DNA of 40,528 nt, taken from Bacteroidales bacterium. Its GTDB lineage: Bacteria > Bacteroidota > Bacteroidia > Bacteroidales > JAADJA01. Shown here one piece after another: positions 34,847-40,528 of this stretch. The position numbers were made by a program, and so were the translations under genes. The DNA is taken from the NCBI GenBank assembly GCA_020438135.1, contig JAGQVF010000125.1, forward strand, positions 1 to 40,528, read 5' to 3'. Position 1 is the first letter of the stretch; each line of letters opens with the position of its first letter. Under the pieces are notes generated by a model. That model did not search any database. It was not told the origin of the DNA and saw nothing but the letters and a program-made list of their open reading frames with translations.

Positions 34847-34862
34847 TCGGGGGCCGGTTTTT
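34829..34862 (+). terminator. Strong Rho-independent terminator overlapping a stop codon
   Basis: AACCGGCCCC (34829-34838) pairs with GGGGCCGGTT (34850-34859), followed by a run of T to 34862. The stem is GC-rich. The TGA stop of the preceding gene (34844-34846) lies in the loop. Confidence 0.9.
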
Positions 34863-34981
34863 GTGATCTTTTTATCATATCACTCTACAGGCCAATAAGG
34901 CGGCAAAAGGAAAACATTTGGCATAGACTAAAAAGTCACAATTCGCAAAGCCACACTTCGTACTAAACAAAATAAATTTCC

Positions 34982-35007
34982 TACCTTTATCGCATTCAAC
35001 CAATGCG
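34982..35007 (+). promoter_or_regulatory. Near-consensus -7 element and hairpin directly before the kinase start
   Basis: TACCTTTA (34982-34989) differs from TAnnTTTG by the last base. Immediately after it CGCATT-CAACC-AATGCG (34991-35007) is an inverted repeat ending two bases before the ATG at 35010. Depending on the true transcription start, it could act as an operator at the start site or as an RNA hairpin masking initiation. Confidence 0.35.
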
Positions 35008-35009
35008 TT

Positions 35010-38000
35010 ATGAATACTCCTTCAGAAACCATTTCAATTATTGCTTCGAAAAAGACCGGCAGGTTGTTAAAAAAACACCTGGAAGATGTGCAACATCACT
35101 CCCGGGTATTGATAAAAAACCATGCTGATACAGGGAATTTAGGCGACCCTGATTTATTGATCATTGAATTAAAACAGGGCGTAAATGATATGATGGACCT
35201 TTTAAAAACAATTCATGATCAACTGAATGGCACCCCGGTATTGTTCATTGCTGACAAAACATCCATCCCTTCTTTTCCTGATGGGTCGGCAAACAGGCTG
35301 ATCTGCGATTTCCTGGATCTTTCCACAGAAAAACACTTGCTAACGAACAGAATTAAGAACCTGCTCATTGCAGGATCATTTAACCAGCAACGGAAAGATC
35401 AAGGTATTCCACACAATCAAAATGAGATCGACCGGCTGAGTGAAACCCTCAGGGAACGCACAGAGCAATTGGGGCACGAACTTAAAGATCACCTGCATAC
35501 AAGGTTCGCCCTTCAGGATAAAATAAAAAAGATAGACGAAGACAACCGTTTTCTTGAAGTGCTGATCGATACGATTCCAAATCCCGTTTTTATTAAGAAC
35601 AATGAACTTCAATATATTAAATGTAACAGCGCATTCAGAGAATTTCTGGAATTACCCATGGACAGGATTCTCGGGAAATCGGCATACGACCTGCTCGAAC
35701 CTGATCTGGCAGCCAACCTCAATAAAATAGATGAAGAAGTATTAGCAGACCAGCAGCCCAAAATTGTTGAAGGCTCCTATACGAAAAAGGACGGGTCGGT
35801 TATGTTTTACATGCTGTATAAAAATGTATTCAGAGATGAGAACTCCGGAGACCTTAAGTTGCTTGGCACTTTGGTAGATATTACCAGTATCAGAAGTACA
35901 CAAAAGCTGATCAAAGTTCAGCATACGATCGATTACCTCTCTTCTCTTAAAAAAGATATAAAACATGTATATGAAATTATCCTGAAGCAAATCGTTGAAT
36001 TTGACTGGGTCAGCGCCGGAGGTCTGTACATTCTGGATCATGAAAAAAATGTTCTTGAACTCCAGATGCAGGTAGGTTTACCGCAAACGTTTACTGAGAA
36101 AGCCCAAAAATATCATGCGGGCATGCCTCAATATGAATTTGTTATGAGCCGGAAAAAATATTTCGGATCTTACAAGGGTTTGCTTAGCGAGATGAACCAG
36201 CCAAATGTAAAACAACCCTTTGAGAAAGTGGCCATCATCCCGCTGATCGACAGCGATTCCGATTCGGTTTTGGGATGCCTGAACCTGGCATCAAATGAAA
36301 AGGTTAAAATGACACCGGAAGACAGGTTGCTTGTGGAATCACTCAGCAGCAGGCTGGCGGTTTTGCTTTCTTATGCACGTACACAGAAGGAACTCCGTGA
36401 ACTCACCAACCACCTTGAATCACGCGTTGAAAAACGCACACAGGAAGTTAAGGAGACAAATGAACAGTTGCTCAAAGAAATATCCTATCATACCGAAACC
36501 AGGAAAGCACTCGAGTTTTCGGAAACACTTTACAGGGGAATTTTTGAAAATGCCCAGGATGGTATCGTATTGTTTAACGCCGAAACCTTCGAACTGGTTG
36601 AAGCCAATCACAGAACCTATACCGAACTTGAATATACATTCGAAGAAATCGCCAATCTCAGTTATGCCGACTATGTGTTTTACGGTTCAGGACTTGATCC
36701 GGCTAAAATGATCAAAAAGCTTTTCGCTGAAGGTGCCATCTCCTTTGAAGCGAAGCACATGACCAAATCAGGGCAGGTTAAATACAGGATCATCAATGCC
36801 AAACTGATCGAAATGAGCGGAACCAGGTATATCCTTGGAAACGTTCACGACATCACTGAACTTACCCTCAAAGCTAACGAATTGCTTGATAGCCGTGAAA
36901 AGTACACACATTTGCAGGATAATTTACCCGTGGGCATTTTTATCACGCGACCCGGAGGCGAAATCGAATATGTAAATAAGGCAACTCTCAATATGTTTGG
37001 ATATGATACCTTTGAAGAATTCAAATCGAGGGAGGCGAGAGATCATTTCTTTAATAGTCGTGACAGGGATCAAATGGTTATAACCCTTGAAAAAGAAGGA
37101 AAGATTTCAAACTTTGAGTTCAAATTCAAAAAAAAGGGCAAGGGACATTTTTGGGGCTCTGTCAGCTTGATTGCCAGTTATGATAATGCCGGGAAATTGC
37201 TTCAGATTGAAGGAACGGTTGAAGACATTAGCATTCGTAAACTTGCTGAAAGAGAACTCAGGAAGAAAAACAGAGAGATCATCGACATCAATAAAACACT
37301 CGAAAAAAGAATTGCTGAAGCAATAAAAGATCAGCAGAAAAACCAAAACTATTTGTTGAATAAATCAAAACTCGAATCGCTGGGTGAACTGGCAGCCGGC
37401 ATTGCACATGAAATCAACCAGCCGCTGGGGATCATGTCGCTCACTTTCGAAAACCTGCAGAAAAAATTCAATGCAAACACGATCGACAGCGCATACCTTG
37501 AAGAAAAGGTCAGTTCCATTCTCGGCAACATCGACAGAATACGCGATATCATCAATCACATCCGTATCTTTTCGCGCGAACAGGATGCCATCATTCTGCA
37601 AAAGGTAAATATCAATGCGGTGATACATGATGTTACCAAACTCATCAAAACCCAGTATCAAAATCATAACATAACCCTTTCACTCGATCTTTATGAAAAA
37701 ATCGGATTCACCATCGGCAGCAAACTAAAATTTGAACAGGTGCTTTTAAACCTTCTGTCGAACGCTAAATTTGCAGTGGATGAAAACGAATTTTTTCTTT
37801 CAGAAACCGACTTCAAAAAAAATATCTGGATCAGAACATACATTCAAAACAACAAGATCAAACTCGAAGTGGAAGATAACGGTATCGGGATACCACCATC
37901 GAAACTCGACAAAATATTCGATCCGTTTTATACCACAAAACCGGAATGGGTCGGAACCGGATTGGGATTATCAATCGTATATGGTATTGTTAAAGAAATG

Positions 38001-38084
38001 CACGGAGATATAAAAGTGCACAGTGAAGAAAAAAAATATACACGATTTGAAATAATTTTTCCCAGATTTCCTGAAAATGAGTAA
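35010..38084 (+). CDS. Cytoplasmic multi-sensor histidine kinase (receiver-like, PAS, GAF, PAS, PAS, HisKA, HATPase)
   Basis: 1024 aa without membrane segments. N-terminal region about 1-115 has receiver-like pattern (PDLLIIELKQ, TPVLFIADKT, DFLDLSTEKHL) but the acceptor Asp is Glu and no KP motif remains, so it looks degenerate. Then a coiled coil (about 130-175), PAS 1 (about 178-300), GAF (about 305-455), coiled coil, PAS 2 (about 505-620), PAS 3 (about 635-750), coiled coil and kinase core. The phosphoacceptor is His800 in GIAHEINQP. ATP-binding motifs: Asn918 in LLSNAKFAVDE, DNGIGIPPS, and GTGLGLSIVYG. It should autophosphorylate and pass phosphate to Asp54 of the regulator encoded 35 nt downstream. 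PAS/GAF ligands cannot be predicted. Confidence 0.93.
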   Translation: MNTPSETISIIASKKTGRLLKKHLEDVQHHSRVLIKNHADTGNLGDPDLLIIELKQGVNDMMDLLKTIHDQLNGTPVLFIADKTSIPSFPDGSANRLICDFLDLSTEKHLLTNRIKNLLIAGSFNQQRKDQGIPHNQNEIDRLSETLRERTEQLGHELKDHLHTRFALQDKIKKIDEDNRFLEVLIDTIPNPVFIKNNELQYIKCNSAFREFLELPMDRILGKSAYDLLEPDLAANLNKIDEEVLADQQPKIVEGSYTKKDGSVMFYMLYKNVFRDENSGDLKLLGTLVDITSIRSTQKLIKVQHTIDYLSSLKKDIKHVYEIILKQIVEFDWVSAGGLYILDHEKNVLELQMQVGLPQTFTEKAQKYHAGMPQYEFVMSRKKYFGSYKGLLSEMNQPNVKQPFEKVAIIPLIDSDSDSVLGCLNLASNEKVKMTPEDRLLVESLSSRLAVLLSYARTQKELRELTNHLESRVEKRTQEVKETNEQLLKEISYHTETRKALEFSETLYRGIFENAQDGIVLFNAETFELVEANHRTYTELEYTFEEIANLSYADYVFYGSGLDPAKMIKKLFAEGAISFEAKHMTKSGQVKYRIINAKLIEMSGTRYILGNVHDITELTLKANELLDSREKYTHLQDNLPVGIFITRPGGEIEYVNKATLNMFGYDTFEEFKSREARDHFFNSRDRDQMVITLEKEGKISNFEFKFKKKGKGHFWGSVSLIASYDNAGKLLQIEGTVEDISIRKLAERELRKKNREIIDINKTLEKRIAEAIKDQQKNQNYLLNKSKLESLGELAAGIAHEINQPLGIMSLTFENLQKKFNANTIDSAYLEEKVSSILGNIDRIRDIINHIRIFSREQDAIILQKVNINAVIHDVTKLIKTQYQNHNITLSLDLYEKIGFTIGSKLKFEQVLLNLLSNAKFAVDENEFFLSETDFKKNIWIRTYIQNNKIKLEVEDNGIGIPPSKLDKIFDPFYTTKPEWVGTGLGLSIVYGIVKEMHGDIKVHSEEKKYTRFEIIFPRFPENE

Positions 38085-38119
38085 ATTTGTCTGTCAAACC
38101 ATAATACCAAAAGGATAAA

Positions 38120-39472
38120 ATGCGAAGCCAAAATGTACTTATTTTAGATGATGAGAAAGGGTTCAGGGATGAGATCGGTGATTTTCTATCGGATGAAGGT
38201 TTTCATGTAGTTTCCGCAGGCATGCCTTCGGAGGCTGTAAAACTTATGGAAACCGATAAAATTGATATCGGGCTCTTCGATGTGCGACTTCCGGAGCGAG
38301 ATGGCATCGATCTGCTCGGAGAAGTAAAAAAGAAATATCCCAACATGGAGATCATCGTCATGACCGGATTCGGTGATATGGCCACGGTGATCAGAGCAAT
38401 GCGATCGGGGGCTTCTGATTTTCTGAGCAAACCTTTCAAACTCAATGAAATCAAAGAAACCATCGAGAGGGTATCCAAATACCAGCGCATTAAATCATAT
38501 CATCATCTTAACGATAGCACCAACCAATCCCCTGTAGAAGGATTGATCGGTTCGAGCGATGCCATTAAAAATGTTTACAAACAACTTTCGCAGGTCGCCA
38601 AAGCCGATGATGCAACTGTTTTGTTCACAGGCGAAAGCGGAACCGGTAAAGAACTGATGGCACGCATCCTGCACAGCTTAAGTAAACGAAGTGGTAAAAC
38701 TTTCCTGCCGGTTAACTGCTCTACCATTCCGGATGAATTGTTTGAAAACGAATTTTTTGGCCACACAAAGGGCTCCTTTACCGACGCTAAAACCGACCAG
38801 GTAGGGATTTTTGAAGCAGCCGACAACGGGACTCTTTTCCTGGATGAAATCGGTGAAATGAAATACACCATTCAGGCAAAACTGCTCCGCGTGATCGAAG
38901 ATAAAAGCGTGAGCCGGATAGGAACACACAAGGATAAAAAAATCAATGTTCGGATACTGGCAGCCACCAACCAGGATCTGCAAAAGATGATCGAAAACAA
39001 AACCTTCAGGGCCGACCTGTTTCACAGGCTCAATATCCTGAATATACAGATGCCTCCCCTGCGCGAACACAAGGAAGATATTCCCGAACTATTTGACCAC
39101 TTCACACAGTTTTACATTAAAAAACTTGACAAGGAGATCAAAAGGATAGACAGGAATATTTTGCCAGCACTGCAGAAATATAATTTCCCGGGTAATGTAA
39201 GAGAGTTGAAAAACATGATTGAAAGAGCTGTGATCATGTGCGACTCGGAAATCCTCACCATGGATTGTTTCAATAACCTCGATCTGTTGATCAATGAAAA
39301 CAAATATGCAGATTCTACCATCGGAAATTACCTGAGTTTGCCGGCCATCGAAAGAGAGGCCATCGTCAAAGCACTCCACCGTTCGAAAAATAATAAATCC
39401 AAAGCTGCAAAAATGTTGAGCATCTCCAGGCAGGCGCTTGACCGTAAAATGCAGAAATACGGAATTAATTAG
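38120..39472 (+). CDS. NtrC-family sigma-54-dependent response regulator
   Basis: 450 aa. The receiver (about 4-118) has acidic pair Asp10-Asp11, phosphoacceptor Asp54 (LFDVRLPERDG), Thr in VMTGFG and Lys104 in LSKPF. The AAA+ domain (about 140-375) has Walker A GESGTGKE at 171-178, Walker B TLFLDEIG (about 238), and R-finger region FRADLFHRL. The sigma-54 contact loop, normally GAFTGA, reads GSFTDA at 218-223. The C-terminal Fis-type helix-turn-helix is SKAAKMLSISRQALDRKM (about 427-444). A purine-rich AAGGA lies 4 nt before the ATG, unusual in this phylum. Located 35 nt after the kinase gene, so they form a two-component pair. Its targets are unknown; it activates RNA polymerase with RpoN if the altered loop is functional. 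Confidence 0.94.
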   Translation: MRSQNVLILDDEKGFRDEIGDFLSDEGFHVVSAGMPSEAVKLMETDKIDIGLFDVRLPERDGIDLLGEVKKKYPNMEIIVMTGFGDMATVIRAMRSGASDFLSKPFKLNEIKETIERVSKYQRIKSYHHLNDSTNQSPVEGLIGSSDAIKNVYKQLSQVAKADDATVLFTGESGTGKELMARILHSLSKRSGKTFLPVNCSTIPDELFENEFFGHTKGSFTDAKTDQVGIFEAADNGTLFLDEIGEMKYTIQAKLLRVIEDKSVSRIGTHKDKKINVRILAATNQDLQKMIENKTFRADLFHRLNILNIQMPPLREHKEDIPELFDHFTQFYIKKLDKEIKRIDRNILPALQKYNFPGNVRELKNMIERAVIMCDSEILTMDCFNNLDLLINENKYADSTIGNYLSLPAIEREAIVKALHRSKNNKSKAAKMLSISRQALDRKMQKYGIN

Positions 39473-39800
39473 AGCAATACTGCATCTTACAATTTTTCAT
39501 ATATACCATTTTAGTATATTTACACTGCACACAATGCACATTATATAAGCATTTCATAAATCCTGAATTTCGCCTTGCCCGGAAACGGGCAAATGACCAT
39601 TTTCGGTCGTTATTTACATAACAACCCTATACACCTGTTTACAAGCCTTTTATAAAATACAAATAAAAGAGGCCTGTTTTATTCCATAACACATACGGGT
39701 TCCATCCATACTAATACATATCACTCTCTATCTGATAGTTACAAATATGGCAAAGGTCTTGCATAAGGAATGATCGCCCAAGCGCCAACTCTTAACCATC
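39473..39800. other. Structured intergenic region between the regulator and the degenerate receiver
   Basis: 328 bp without a credible gene. It holds two adjacent hairpins (39575-39611), an AT-rich element AATAAAA-gaggcctg-TTTTATT (39662-39683), and TATATTTA (39515-39522), a poor match to a -7 element. The region could be a regulator 3' end plus a long leader for the gene at 39801. A short open frame at 39770-39967 lies in another frame and is not credible. Confidence 0.5.
39575..39611 (+). other. Two tandem hairpins, the first with a GAAA tetraloop
   Basis: TTGCCCG-GAAA-CGGGCAA (39575-39592) is a perfect 7-bp stem closed by a GNRA tetraloop. Sharing one base, AATGACC-attttc-GGTCGTT (39592-39611) forms a second 7-bp stem with one G-T pair. 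No strong T-tract follows either. It may be an RNA structural element, a weak terminator or a small RNA. Confidence 0.45.
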
Positions 39801-40151
39801 ATGAACATCTTAATACAAATCAGAGAACAATCAGCGGATCGGGAAATCCGCGAGTTCACAGAAGCCGATGGAAACCAGGTTTTCATCTCACACTCAACCG
39901 CAGAATCTATCGGTTATCTCAGTGCAGAGATGATCGATCAGGCAGTGATCAGCTTAAAGCATATTAATGATGCTGCCATACTGAAATACCTCAGCGAATA
40001 CTACCCCGACATAAAAATTGTGGTGATAGCCGATAAAAAAGTAACTGACATTCTCTCTCTTTTTCAACAGGTTGAATTTACCGTTATTCATGAGCCTTTA
40101 AGGTTATCCGATTTAAAAAAGCAGCTTGAAAAAAAACTGACGCTTCAGTAA
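39801..40151 (+). CDS. Stand-alone degenerate receiver-domain protein
   Basis: 116 aa. It aligns over its length to the receiver of the regulator encoded at 38120: gapless through the first 53 or so residues (NILIQIREQSADREIREF against NVLILDDEKGFRDEIGDF), then with a 2-residue shorter beta3-alpha3 loop. The phosphorylation machinery is gone: the acidic pair Asp10-Asp11 corresponds to Ile7-Arg8, the acceptor Asp54 to Ser51, the Thr of VMTG to Ala77 (VVIADKK), and Lys104 to Glu98 (HEPL). Fold-determining hydrophobic positions and the helix ahead of the C-terminus are kept. It probably cannot be phosphorylated and could bind the kinase, the regulator or the kinase's own degenerate N-terminal receiver (inference). 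It starts 328 nt after the regulator, on the same strand. No DNA-binding or output domain. Confidence 0.78.
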   Translation: MNILIQIREQSADREIREFTEADGNQVFISHSTAESIGYLSAEMIDQAVISLKHINDAAILKYLSEYYPDIKIVVIADKKVTDILSLFQQVEFTVIHEPLRLSDLKKQLEKKLTLQ

Positions 40152-40511
40152 CAACCAACCGGAAAAACAAATGCTGATTTATCCATTACATATTACAATA
40201 TCAACCTTTTATACAAAACCTTATTTCTGTAAGATTAACGGAATCCGGGCTACGGAATTCCCGGATGTGATATTCTCTTTTATTATAAACTACTATCTGC
40301 ATCACATCCTTTATATCACCAACCCGGATACCTGTTCCCTATCCGTACTACCTGAATGTTTAAAGGGAATGTCCGGGCCCGGTTCCGTTTATTCAAATGT
40401 GCGACCACCACCCTGAAAATATATATCCACCAACTGATATCAAAGAACAACCCCCCTCCATACGCTTCTGAAAACTAAAACAAAACCAGTATTAATAAAA
40501 AATTAGTTATC
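40152..40511. other. Intergenic region with several CCGGG inverted repeats
   Basis: 360 bp without a convincing gene. ATCCGGG (40243-40249) pairs with CCCGGAT (40260-40266); a further CCCGGAT occurs at 40323-40329, and CCGGGCCCGG (40373-40382) is palindromic. An 81-codon open frame at 40171-40416 has atypical composition and was not accepted as a gene. Part of this region is probably the leader of the gene starting at 40512. Confidence 0.45.
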
Positions 40512-40528
40512 ATGAAAAAGCAAATTTT
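40512..40528 (+). CDS. Start of a further gene, cut by the window end
   Basis: ATG at 40512 opens a frame reading MKKQI before the window ends. An AT-rich leader precedes it, and MKK-type beginnings often introduce signal peptides in this phylum. Only five full codons are visible, so identity cannot be given and the start itself is tentative. Confidence 0.4.

Noticed and set aside
39770-39967. 65-codon frame overlapping the degenerate receiver gene
   Set aside because: It overlaps the 39801 gene in another frame; the 39801 frame aligns to a receiver domain, so this is a shadow.
40171-40416. 81-codon frame MLIYPLHITI...
   Set aside because: No recognisable domain, unlikely composition ending in VRPPP, and it runs through the CCGGG inverted repeats; more likely non-coding leader DNA.
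1-40528. Mobile elements, phage genes, CRISPR arrays, tRNA or rRNA genes
   Set aside because: No transposase or integrase-like protein, no regularly spaced repeats, and no cloverleaf or conserved rRNA segment was seen on either strand.

Overview
The window looks like chromosomal DNA from a member of the Bacteroidota, probably a free-living Bacteroidia-type lineage. The evidence is a MurF-Alr fusion, SusC/SusD pairing, two DUF4249 lipoproteins, a type IX secretion (T9SS) C-terminal sorting domain, several TAnnTTTG -7 promoter elements, and start codons mostly without Shine-Dalgarno sequences. No tRNA, rRNA, CRISPR array, transposase, phage gene or integration site was seen. Genus-level placement cannot be made by eye.

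Layout. 1-4249: two divergent secreted surface proteins. One is cut by the window edge and carries dockerin-like and cohesin-like modules; the other has a duplicated propeller-like domain and a T9SS tail. 4298-6579: an ApbE flavin transferase lipoprotein converging on an orphan UmuC-type polymerase. 6666-11763: a co-directional trio of M17 aminopeptidase, PdxA and MurF-Alr. 11833-13863: an exosortase-family enzyme divergent from a 7-TM protein with a very basic N-terminus. 13874-16840: RNase R and ComF, divergent, with back-to-back promoters. 16849-25086 (minus strand): a compact five-gene outer-membrane operon made of an unknown exported protein, an STN-type TonB receptor, two tandem DUF4249 lipoproteins and an MG2/plug protein. 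25221-31078 (minus): SusC, SusD and an accessory lipoprotein, closed by a hairpin terminator. 31393-33777 (minus): a histidine ammonia-lyase-like MIO enzyme followed by two small 4-TM proteins. 33971-34846: a thioredoxin-fold protein and a 2-TM protein. 35010-40151: a cytoplasmic multi-PAS/GAF histidine kinase, an NtrC-type response regulator, and a stand-alone receiver that has lost its phosphorylation residues. A new gene begins at 40512 and leaves the window.

How the genes work together. The two outer-membrane operons are uptake systems: a TonB-driven pore with surface lipoproteins that capture substrate. Neither has an adjacent enzyme revealing the substrate. The kinase and regulator are a classic sigma-54-type phosphorelay. 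The small protein downstream aligns without gaps to the first 53 or so residues of the regulator's receiver and with only a two-residue loop deletion thereafter, yet lacks the acceptor Asp, acidic pair, Thr and Lys. This makes it the most attractive candidate for an undescribed regulatory component here. Other points of interest are the identical ATGAATAA junctions in the DUF4249 operon, two strong palindromes at 11785-11802 and 25124-25156, and a gene whose stop codon lies in the loop of its own terminator.
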